Below are positions 1 through 7,053 of a stretch of 23,892 nt of DNA, piece after piece. Numbering within the stretch: position 1 is the stretch's first letter; each line of letters starts with the position of its first letter. Position numbers and translations under genes: made by a program. Under the pieces are notes generated by a model. That model saw only the letters and a program-made list of their open reading frames with translations, made no database searches and was not told the origin of the DNA. The stretch is from M55B112 sp040880545 (lineage in GTDB: Bacteria; Bacteroidota; Bacteroidia; Bacteroidales; GCA-2748055), in contig JBBDIE010000103.1 in the NCBI GenBank assembly GCA_040880545.1, forward strand, positions 1 through 23,892. Direction: 5' to 3'.

Positions 1-8
1 TACTCCGA

Positions 9-1625
9 TTAAAGCTGTGGTCCTGCTTCCACGAGCTTTAACCCCTCTTTGTTATCAGTAAACTGTTCAAAATTTATGATGAATTTTTCAGCCAGCGCCC
101 TAGCCTTCCTGTCCCATTCAGCAGGGTCGCTGTATGTATCCCTTGGATCCAGGATAGCATCGTTAACCCCCTGAAGAGAGAGAGGCACTTCAAATTGAAA
201 ATAGGGAATGATCTTTGTTTCAGCCCGATCAATTTCCCCATTCAGAATTTTATCGATAATGGCCCTTGTATCTTTGATGGAAATCCTTTTGCCTGTACCG
301 TTCCACCCTGTGTTCACAAGATAGGCAGTAGAATTTGCAGCCTCCATGCGTTTCACCAGCTCCTTTCCATACCTGGTTGGATGCAGGGTCAGGAAGGCAG
401 CGCCAAAGCACGTAGAGAAGGCCGGGACCGGTTCAGTAATACCCAGTTCCGTTCCGGCCAGCTTTGCGGTGAACCCGGAAAGGAAGTGATACTTTGTTTG
501 CTCCCGGGTAAGCCTGGAAACCGGGGGCATCACGCCAAATGCATCTGCAGTAAGGAATATAATTTTTTTTGCGTGTCCTTCCCTGGATACCGGTTTCACG
601 ATATTATCGATATGGTAAATGGGATAAGATACCCGCGTATTCTCGGTTATTGATGCATCATCAAAATCCACTTTCCCCTCTTCATCCACCGATACATTTT
701 CAAGTAACGCATCTCGACGTATTGCGTGATATATATCTGGTTCATTCTCCTCACTCAGGTGTATTGTTTTGGCATAACACCCCCCTTCGAAGTTAAAGAT
801 TCCATCGTCGTCCCAGCCATGTTCATCATCGCCGATCAGGGCACGGTTCGGGTCCGTTGAAAGGGTGGTTTTCCCGGTACCTGAAAGTCCGAAGAATATG
901 GCAGTATTGCCATCACTTCCAACATTCGCTGAACAATGCATCGCAGCAATTCCCTGCAGGGGCAGGTAATAATTCATTACAGAAAAGATCCCCTTTTTCA
1001 TTTCTCCACCGTACCAGGTTCCGCCTATCACACCCATTCGGTCAGTAAGATTAAAAAACACGAAAACTTCTGAATTCAGCCCCTGCTCCTTCCATTCAGG
1101 ATTGGTAGTTTTTGCTGCATTGAGCATCACGAAATCCGGCTCAAAATTCGCCAACTCATCATCGGAAGGCCTTATAAACATGTTCTTTACAAAATGAGCC
1201 TGCCATGCAACCTCCATGATAAAGCGAACCTTTAACCTGGTATCCTCGTTTGCACCGCAGAATACATCCATTACAAAAATTCTTTTCCCGGACAATTGCC
1301 TTGACGCCAGCTGGTATCCTTTCTCCCAAACCTCTTTACTGATTGGTTTATTATCTGAAGTTTTAGCTTGATCAGATTTCCACCATACTGTATCATGTGT
1401 GGTGTCATCCAGTACAATATATTTATCCTTGGGAGATCTGCCCGTAAATATCCCGGTATCAACTTTTACTGCACCAAATTCAGATTCAACCCCTTTTTCA
1501 TAACCTTCCAGGTGATCAGCCAGCTCTTCTTTGTACAGCTGATCATACGTGGGATTATGTATGATATCGGAGTTTCCTGCGATACCATATTTATCAAGAT
1601 TTATTGTTTCAGCATGGTAAGCCAT
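9..1625 (-). CDS. pckA: Phosphoenolpyruvate carboxykinase (ATP)
   Basis: This 538-residue protein has the full length of the ATP-type PEP carboxykinases. The enzyme converts oxaloacetate plus ATP to PEP, CO2 and ADP in the cytoplasm; in anaerobic Bacteroidota it can also run in the CO2-fixing direction towards succinate. Visible signatures are the substrate-binding TGRSPKDKY at residues 61-69, the P-loop GLSGTGKT at 246-253 and the metal-binding GDDEHGW at 265-271. The ORF is intact from ATG to TAA. No Shine-Dalgarno sequence precedes the start. A weak -7-like element, TATCTTTA on the minus strand at 1656-1663, lies about 30 bases upstream, but no clear -33 partner is visible. The gene lies downstream of ppdK, separated by a terminator, so it probably has its own promoter. 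Recognition rests on strong family motifs; the direction of flux in the cell is inference. Confidence 0.97.
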   Translation of the reverse strand: MAYHAETINLDKYGIAGNSDIIHNPTYDQLYKEELADHLEGYEKGVESEFGAVKVDTGIFTGRSPKDKYIVLDDTTHDTVWWKSDQAKTSDNKPISKEVWEKGYQLASRQLSGKRIFVMDVFCGANEDTRLKVRFIMEVAWQAHFVKNMFIRPSDDELANFEPDFVMLNAAKTTNPEWKEQGLNSEVFVFFNLTDRMGVIGGTWYGGEMKKGIFSVMNYYLPLQGIAAMHCSANVGSDGNTAIFFGLSGTGKTTLSTDPNRALIGDDEHGWDDDGIFNFEGGCYAKTIHLSEENEPDIYHAIRRDALLENVSVDEEGKVDFDDASITENTRVSYPIYHIDNIVKPVSREGHAKKIIFLTADAFGVMPPVSRLTREQTKYHFLSGFTAKLAGTELGITEPVPAFSTCFGAAFLTLHPTRYGKELVKRMEAANSTAYLVNTGWNGTGKRISIKDTRAIIDKILNGEIDRAETKIIPYFQFEVPLSLQGVNDAILDPRDTYSDPAEWDRKARALAEKFIINFEQFTDNKEGLKLVEAGPQL

Positions 1626-1696
1626 AAAATTGTTATTAGCGAACGTTTAGTCCTTTAAAGATATTTATTATCCAGGGATAATTCAGAATAAAGATT

Positions 1697-1730
1697 AAAA
1701 AAAGCAGTAAAAACAAAGTTCTACTGCTCT
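1697..1730 (-). terminator. Intrinsic terminator downstream of ppdK
   Basis: Read on the minus strand, AGCAGTA (1728-1722) pairs with TACTGCT (1709-1703). The stem extends to about 10 base pairs through the following G-T, A-T and A-T pairs and closes on a short loop. A run of T residues (1702-1697) follows at once. It begins 27 bases after the ppdK stop codon, so most ppdK transcripts should end before pckA. On the plus strand the hairpin lacks a good T tract, so it looks directional. Confidence 0.8.
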
Positions 1731-1754
1731 TTCAAATGAATCTCTATTTCATCA

Positions 1755-4472
1755 TTATCTATCGTATTTTACAGATGCCTGTGCAGCCGCTAACCTGGCT
1801 ATCGGTACTCTGAATGGTGAACAACTAACATAGTTCATTCCCACTTTATAGCAGAATTCAACCGAGGCAGGGTCACCACCATGTTCTCCGCAAATTCCAA
1901 CTTTAAGGTCGGGTTTTGTTGAGCGTCCTCTGGTCGTGCCAATTTCCACAAGTTGACCAATACCTTCCTGGTCGAGTGTCTGAAACGGATCCGCTTTCAG
2001 GATTCCCTTTTTAATATAGATTGGCAGGAATTTGCCTGCATCATCACGGGAATATCCAAAGCCCATTTGTGTCAGGTCATTGGTTCCGAATGAGAAGAAG
2101 TCCGCATGTTCCGCAATTTTATCTGCAACCAGTGCAGCCCTCGGTATCTCGATCATGGTTCCAACCAGGTAATCACAGGTTTCCCCTTTTTCTTCGAAGA
2201 CTTTTGCAGCAGTTGCCCTGATGATCTCTTCCTGGAGTTTAAACTCTTTCATGGTACCAATAAGGGGTACCATAATCTCCGGACGAGCATCTACGCCTTT
2301 TTTCTTCAGGTTTACCGCGGCTTCAATGATGGCACGTGCCTGCATCTCGGTGATCTCCGGGTAAGTATTTCCCAACCGGCAACCCCTGTGACCAAGCATC
2401 GGGTTAAATTCATGCAGGTCCTCAACCAGTGATTTGATTTCATCCACTGAAATGCCCATTTGATCGGCCATTACCTTTTGGTTTGCATCATCATGGGGAA
2501 CAAACTCATGCAATGGCGGATCCAGCAAACGAATTGTTACTCCATATCCTGCCATCGCTTCAAGAATTCCTTCAAAATCCTCGCGTTGGTAGGGAAGCAA
2601 TTTTTCCAGTGCCTTACGACGTTCTGTTTCGTTGGATGCAAGGATCATTTCGCGCATGGCAATGATTCTTTCACCCTCAAAGAACATATGTTCGGTCCTG
2701 GTGAGCCCGATTCCCTTTGCTCCAAAGTCTCTGGCTACTTTTGCATCGTTTGGTGTGTCTGCGTTGGTCCTGACATCCATTTTGGTAAGCTTTTCAGCCA
2801 GTTCAAGGATTGCACCGAAATCGCCACTTAATTCAGGATCAATGGTATCGATCTTGCCTTCATACACATTGCCGGCTCCACCGTCCAGCGAGATCCAGTC
2901 ACCTTCTTTCAACATTTTTCCACGCACTTTCATGGTGCGGGCTCTGTAATCTACCTTTACCTCTCCGGCACCTGAAACACAACATTTACCCATGCCCCTG
3001 GCAACAACAGCTGCGTGGGAAGTCATTCCTCCCCTGGCTGTCAAAATACCTTTGGCTATGTTCATACCTTCCAGATCCTCTGGCGAGGTTTCGATACGTA
3101 CCAGGATTGATTCAGCATATTTATCCGCCTCATCAGCAAAAAATACAATCTGTCCGGTGGCAGCACCTGGTGAAGCAGGTAAACCATTGGCAATAACGGT
3201 ACCCTTCGCCAATGCTGATTTATCAAATACCGGGTGCAAAAGCTCATCAAGTTTTGCCGGTTCCTGACGAAGCAAGGCTGTTTTTTCATCGATCATACCA
3301 TCACGCAGCAGATCCATCGCAATCTTCACCATGGAAGCTGCCGTTCTCTTGCCGCCACGTGTCTGCAACATCCAGAGTTTACCATCCTGAATGGTGAACT
3401 CAATATCCTGCATATCCCTGTAATGGTTTTCAAGTTTTGTTTGTGTGTCATCCAACTCCTTGTATACTGCAGGCATCAACTCTTCCAGCGAAGGGAATTT
3501 TGAGGCTCTCTCTTCTTCAGATACACCTGCCAAAACTGCCCATCGTAATGATCCCTCTTTGGTAATCTGCTGTGGCGTACGAACACCTGCAACCACATCC
3601 TCGCCCTGCGCATCAATCAGGTATTCACCGTTGAATATATCTTCACCTGTGGCCGCATCTCTTGTAAATGCCACACCAGTACCTGAATTATTACCCATGT
3701 TTCCAAATACCATTGCCTGCACATTAACGGCTGTTCCCCACTCTTCCGGGATCTGGTTCATCTGACGGTAATATTTTGCCCTGGGTGTCTCCCAACTATC
3801 GAAAACTGCCATGACAGCGCCCCAAAGCTGATCCCACGGATCAACCGGGAAATCATGACCTGTCTGTGCCTTTACAGCTGCCTTGAACTTTACTACCAGT
3901 TCTTTCAGATCCGAAACTTCCAACTCATTATCGTTCTCAACACCTTTAGTCTTCTTTACCTCTTCAAGAATCTTTTCAAACGGATCAATATCTTCCTTGC
4001 TTTCAGGCTTCATTCCAAGTACCACATCGCCATACATCTGAACGAATCTCCGGTAACTGTCCCAAGCAAATTTTTCATTTCCTGTTTTGACTATCAGGCC
4101 TTCAACTGCATCTTCATTCATTCCGAGATTCAATACGGTATCCATCATACCCGGCATGGAAACCCTGGCGCCCGAACGAACCGACATCAGGCAGGGATTT
4201 TCATTGCTGCCGAATTTTGTTCCCATAATCTCCTCCACATTCCTTACTGCTGCTTCAACTTCCGGTTTCAGTAATTCAACAACTTTCTCCTGTCCCAGTG
4301 TATTGTATTCGGTACAAACTTCTGTTGTAATTGTAAAACCAGGAGGTACTGGTACTCCGATAAGATTCATCTCAGCAAGGTTGGCCCCTTTACCACCCAG
4401 CAAATTCTTCATGTCAGTTTTTCCCTCAGCCTTCTTGTCACCAAAGGTGTATACGCGCTTAACTTTTGACAT
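1755..4472 (-). CDS. ppdK: Pyruvate, phosphate dikinase
   Basis: This 905-residue protein interconverts pyruvate + ATP + Pi and PEP + AMP + PPi in the cytoplasm. The N-terminal nucleotide-binding domain (about 1-350) carries the GGKGANLAEM segment near residue 26 and the SVRSGARVSMPGMMDT segment near 97. The central swivelling domain has the phospho-accepting histidine H486 in GGMTSHAAVV. The C-terminal PEP/pyruvate TIM barrel (about 530-905) ends with the catalytic cysteine C861 in CGEHGGDP. Length and motifs match the bacterial PPDK family rather than PEP synthase. The reading frame is intact. A consensus Bacteroidota promoter lies about 70-95 bases upstream, and a terminator follows the stop. 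Together with pckA it controls entry to and exit from the PEP pool; whether it runs towards glycolysis (pyrophosphate-saving) or gluconeogenesis cannot be read from the sequence. Confidence 0.97.
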   Translation of the reverse strand: MSKVKRVYTFGDKKAEGKTDMKNLLGGKGANLAEMNLIGVPVPPGFTITTEVCTEYNTLGQEKVVELLKPEVEAAVRNVEEIMGTKFGSNENPCLMSVRSGARVSMPGMMDTVLNLGMNEDAVEGLIVKTGNEKFAWDSYRRFVQMYGDVVLGMKPESKEDIDPFEKILEEVKKTKGVENDNELEVSDLKELVVKFKAAVKAQTGHDFPVDPWDQLWGAVMAVFDSWETPRAKYYRQMNQIPEEWGTAVNVQAMVFGNMGNNSGTGVAFTRDAATGEDIFNGEYLIDAQGEDVVAGVRTPQQITKEGSLRWAVLAGVSEEERASKFPSLEELMPAVYKELDDTQTKLENHYRDMQDIEFTIQDGKLWMLQTRGGKRTAASMVKIAMDLLRDGMIDEKTALLRQEPAKLDELLHPVFDKSALAKGTVIANGLPASPGAATGQIVFFADEADKYAESILVRIETSPEDLEGMNIAKGILTARGGMTSHAAVVARGMGKCCVSGAGEVKVDYRARTMKVRGKMLKEGDWISLDGGAGNVYEGKIDTIDPELSGDFGAILELAEKLTKMDVRTNADTPNDAKVARDFGAKGIGLTRTEHMFFEGERIIAMREMILASNETERRKALEKLLPYQREDFEGILEAMAGYGVTIRLLDPPLHEFVPHDDANQKVMADQMGISVDEIKSLVEDLHEFNPMLGHRGCRLGNTYPEITEMQARAIIEAAVNLKKKGVDARPEIMVPLIGTMKEFKLQEEIIRATAAKVFEEKGETCDYLVGTMIEIPRAALVADKIAEHADFFSFGTNDLTQMGFGYSRDDAGKFLPIYIKKGILKADPFQTLDQEGIGQLVEIGTTRGRSTKPDLKVGICGEHGGDPASVEFCYKVGMNYVSCSPFRVPIARLAAAQASVKYDR

Positions 4473-4540
4473 TCTAATGTTATTTTAAGTGTTAATAATG
4501 AACAAGTTACTAAATATTATAGGCATATTTTTTGAAAGTA

Positions 4541-4569
4541 CAAATGTATCGAAAAAAATGGTAAAACAA
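4541..4569 (-). promoter_or_regulatory. Promoter of ppdK (Bacteroidota type)
   Basis: On the minus strand the sequence reads TTG (4569-4567), 18 bases, then TACATTTG (4548-4541). This is a perfect match to the Bacteroidota -33 TTG / -7 TAnnTTTG consensus. Transcription should begin near 4535, leaving a leader of about 60 bases before the ppdK ATG. The site is about 130 bases from the MITE, which lies upstream. Confidence 0.7.
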
Positions 4570-4698
4570 TTCTAAATAAAATTAAATAGTGACTGCAAGA
4601 AAACTAAGTTATTTTCACTCTTTGATAAGAAAGGATCAAATACAAGGCTTTCAAAGTTTTTGAAGTCAGGGAGTTTACTATTCGTAAATGACTACTTC

Positions 4699-4818
4699 GG
4701 GTCTGCTGAAAAACATGAAATATATTTATTATCAGTATGATAGACTAATTATTCCATTAAAAAGTGCAAGGTTTTTTGGAAATCAGATAAATAAACTTGC
4801 ATTTTTTTCAGCAGACCC
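4699..4818. mobile_element. MITE-like element, 120 bp, with terminal inverted repeats and target duplication
   Basis: The left end reads GGGTCTGCTGAAAAA (4699-4713), and the right end (4818-4804 read on the minus strand) is the same 15 bases. Partial similarity continues inward for about ten more bases. The element is flanked by direct repeats TACTTC at 4693-4698 and 4819-4824, the expected target-site duplication. The interior is strongly AT-rich with no ORF, so it must be moved by a transposase encoded elsewhere. I cannot assign the parent IS family from the repeat alone. Confidence 0.82.
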
Positions 4819-4940
4819 TACTTCAAAAACGAGAACCTTTAGCTCATGAGCGCAGCGAATAATAACGCAGTAGTTGGCGTATTCTTACAAGCACGTAGGC
4901 TTTAATTAGATCGACTGATGTATGAGGCAAGTAGCCTGGA

Positions 4941-5858
4941 TCACCTGGTTGACCTGGTTGACCTGGGATGATGGCTCATGATAGCCTCTCGCAAGTAACT
5001 GCGGTCGAGGTGGGTGTAAATCTCTGTGGTCACGATGGATTCATGACCCAGCATCTCCTGGATGGCCCGCAGGTCGGCTCCGCCGTTAACCAGGTGCGTG
5101 GCAAATGAATGCCTGAAAGTATGCGGACTGATCTGCCTGGAGAGACCGGCCCTTTCTGCCAGGTTTTTAATTATGGTATACACCATTACCCTGGAGAGTT
5201 TCCCCCCTCTCCTGTTAAGAAAGAGTAAATCCGTGTTCCCTTTATCTACGTGGTTCATGGAATTCCTGTCCGGCATATATCGATCAATCTCCCGTAGTGC
5301 AGTCTCACTGATCGGTATCAGCCGCTCCTTGTCTCCCTTTCCAATGACACGTACGTATCCCTCATTTCTGAATATATCGGTCATCCGTAATCCAATCAGC
5401 TCGCTCACCCTTAACCCGCAACTATAGAGCACTTCGAGCATTGCCTTGTTCCTTTGACCTTCTGGTTTACTCAGATCAATCATGGAGAATAACCGGTCAA
5501 TTTCTTCAATAGATAATACCTGGGGTAACTTCCTTCCAATCCTGGGACTCTCCAGCATCATGGTTGGATCTGCAGTGATCCGCTCCTCAAGAATAAGATA
5601 TTTGAAAAAAGATTTAAGTCCCGAGATGATCCTCGATTGGCTCCTGGCTTGCATTCCTGTCTCATTGATCCAGGCAATAAAATCAACCAGTAAACTTTTA
5701 TCCACCAACGCCGGAACCTTTTCATTACCGCTTACAACCATGAAAAGCTGAAGTTTTTGCAAATCCCTTTCATAGGCTTGCACTGAGTTTTCGGCAAGCC
5801 CTTTTTCCAGCTTTAAATAGCTTTTATATTCCCTGATCTCCTTCTCCCAGGTTTGCAT
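4941..5858 (-). CDS. xerD: Tyrosine recombinase XerD
   Basis: This 305-residue tyrosine recombinase resolves chromosome dimers at dif with its partner XerC. The N-terminal SAM-like core-binding domain covers about 1-95. The catalytic domain has R150 in CGLRVSEL, K174 in GKGDKER, H246 and R249 in HTFRH, H272 in MLGHE and the nucleophile Y281 in IYTHL. I start it at the ATG at 5858, because the frame can be extended only to a TTG at 5900 and the added residues (NFFVNCSCFKLSD) do not resemble the family. The family normally ends near HPR; here a 9-base tandem repeat adds STRSTR and the stop. It follows the HupE-like gene by 66 bases on the same strand. XerD rather than XerC is chosen from overall similarity to Bacteroidota XerD; a phage or other integrase is unlikely. 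Confidence 0.92.
   Translation of the reverse strand: MQTWEKEIREYKSYLKLEKGLAENSVQAYERDLQKLQLFMVVSGNEKVPALVDKSLLVDFIAWINETGMQARSQSRIISGLKSFFKYLILEERITADPTMMLESPRIGRKLPQVLSIEEIDRLFSMIDLSKPEGQRNKAMLEVLYSCGLRVSELIGLRMTDIFRNEGYVRVIGKGDKERLIPISETALREIDRYMPDRNSMNHVDKGNTDLLFLNRRGGKLSRVMVYTIIKNLAERAGLSRQISPHTFRHSFATHLVNGGADLRAIQEMLGHESIVTTEIYTHLDRSYLREAIMSHHPRSTRSTR
4943..4967. repeat. 9-bp tandem repeat at the xerD 3' end
   Basis: The unit ACCTGGTTG occurs at 4943-4951 and 4952-4960, followed by a partial copy ACCTGG up to 4967. On the coding strand it encodes RST-RST-R, so copy-number change would lengthen or shorten the XerD tail in steps of three residues without a frameshift. Confidence 0.8.
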
Positions 5859-5924
5859 GTCTGATAATTTGAAACATGAACAATTTACAAAGAAATTCAA
5901 AGCTGAACAGAAAACATGTGAACA

Positions 5925-6512
5925 CTACCACCAAGGGATGCGCTCTGCCATCAGGATTATTGCAATTCCAATGGCTGCACCTGAAATCAATAGATTTAGC
6001 TCCCTCTTGGGAGCCTTCATCCATGTAACAGCTGCCCATGTGATTGTCATGATAATCACCACAATGATTATTTGCCCAAGCTCTATTCCTAAATTAAAAG
6101 CAAATAAAGGTTTTACAATGTTCCCTTCATTACCCAACAGGCTATGCAGGTAATTTGAAAACCCCATTCCGTGTATCAGTCCGAAGAAAAGGGCTGTAAA
6201 ATATTTAACCAGGTGTAACCATGAGCCAACCTTTTCATGCCTGTATATGGCATTAAATAGTCCTGTCATAAAAATTGTCAGGGGGATAAGAAATTCCACC
6301 ATTCCAGCCGACATCCGGATAATATTCATTGTAGCCAAAGCCAGGGTTGTGGTATGACCGATGGTAAATGCAGTGATCAATACAAGAATCCGTTTCCACT
6401 CTTTTACATGGTACACAGCGCAGAGCGTCATGATAAAAAGAATATGATCATATCCCCTGAAGTCCATGATATGATCAATTCCCAATTCAAAATATAATCT
6501 GAATACAGTCAT
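5925..6512 (-). CDS. HupE/UreJ-like membrane protein
   Basis: This 195-residue integral membrane protein has about six hydrophobic helices. Conserved polar residues of the HupE/UreJ_2 group are visible: D13-H14 and D22-H23 in the N-terminal GIDHIMDFRGYDHILF, H53 in FTIGHTTTLA, H114 in FGLIHGMGF, and E144 in FNLGIELGQ. HupE and UreJ proteins are associated with nickel supply to hydrogenase or urease. Neither enzyme is present here, and Bacteroidota commonly carry such a protein without them, so the substrate is unknown. It is divergent from a DUF6702 gene across 42 bases, a pairing often seen in this phylum, and is followed by xerD. The start ATG at 6512 gives a sensible N-terminus. The family call is good; metal transport is inference. 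Confidence 0.8.
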   Translation of the reverse strand: MTVFRLYFELGIDHIMDFRGYDHILFIMTLCAVYHVKEWKRILVLITAFTIGHTTTLALATMNIIRMSAGMVEFLIPLTIFMTGLFNAIYRHEKVGSWLHLVKYFTALFFGLIHGMGFSNYLHSLLGNEGNIVKPLFAFNLGIELGQIIIVVIIMTITWAAVTWMKAPKRELNLLISGAAIGIAIILMAERIPWW

Positions 6513-6520
6513 CTGTTGGT

Positions 6521-6550
6521 TTTGCAGGTTACAAGTTTAGATTAAATTTG
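6521..6550 (+). promoter_or_regulatory. Promoter of the DUF6702 / T9SS-cargo unit
   Basis: TTTG (6521-6524), 18 bases, then TAAATTTG (6543-6550) perfectly match the Bacteroidota promoter consensus, with the same spacing as the ppdK promoter. Transcription would start near 6555-6557, that is, at the ATG itself. Confidence 0.6.
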
Positions 6551-6554
6551 AAGA

Positions 6555-7049
6555 ATGAAAAAATTATTCCTTACCTTAATTCTGGGATGGGTTTCCCTGG
6601 CCATTGTTCAGTGCCATCCGGTACATGTTTCGGTTGTAAACATAACCATGAACGGGCCGTTACTACAGATCAGGATCAATACATTTGTGGATGACTGGGA
6701 AACAGCTTATTTTCATTATTTTGGGAAACAGGTTCAATTAAAAGAGAGCGATATGCTGCAAAGTGACTGGTTTAATACCTACCTGCATGAATCGTTTGGA
6801 ATCAGTACCGTTCATGGCGGAGAGAAAATGAAACTGGAAAAGGATACAATATACTTCGAAGATCTTTCCATGACCATTGAAATGCATGCAACGCTGAAGG
6901 ATAAGCCCAAATCTTTGTACATTTACAACCGTATTCTGACAGACATTTTTGCAGATCAGACAAACCTGCTGATATTTTCGTCGGAAGGAATGGAAACAGG
7001 CATAAAATTTGATTACCATAAAAAGGAAAAAGAACTGAAGCTGAGATGA
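6555..7049 (+). CDS. DUF6702 family secreted protein
   Basis: This 164-residue protein has an N-terminal signal sequence (MKKLFLTLILGWVSLAIVQC). The mature part opens with HPVHVSVVNI and continues to NTFVDDWE, the pattern I recognise from the Bacteroidota family DUF6702 (HPFYVSVTEI...RIFTDDFE type). The family has no established function; members are often beside HupE/UreJ-like proteins, as here. The region before C20 is not a good lipobox, so a soluble periplasmic protein is more likely than a lipoprotein. It is the first gene of a co-directional unit: only four bases (GCAG) separate its TGA from the next ATG. The promoter places transcription initiation at or next to the start codon, so the mRNA may be leaderless. 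The family call is from memory of the pattern; function is unknown. Confidence 0.72.
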   Translation: MKKLFLTLILGWVSLAIVQCHPVHVSVVNITMNGPLLQIRINTFVDDWETAYFHYFGKQVQLKESDMLQSDWFNTYLHESFGISTVHGGEKMKLEKDTIYFEDLSMTIEMHATLKDKPKSLYIYNRILTDIFADQTNLLIFSSEGMETGIKFDYHKKEKELKLR

Positions 7050-7053
7050 GCAG

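Larger units (their letters stand above)
4473..4940. other. Gene-free spacer between ppdK and xerD
   Basis: This 468-base AT-rich stretch has no credible ORF. From left to right it holds the ppdK leader and promoter (to 4569), a short inverted repeat TTTGAT/ATCAAA at 4621-4640 with no T tract, a MITE-like element at 4699-4818, and a segment at 4841-4858 (AGCTCATGAGCGCAGCGA) that reappears with two mismatches at 16663-16680. No tRNA or other RNA structure was recognised. Confidence 0.7.

Noticed and set aside
4621..4640. Inverted repeat TTTGAT/ATCAAA as a terminator
   Set aside because: Only six base pairs, AT-rich, without a T tract in either direction.
5859..5900. A longer xerD reading frame beginning at a TTG
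   Set aside because: The extra 14 residues have no match to XerD N-termini, TTG is a rare start, and the ATG at 5858 gives the normal length.
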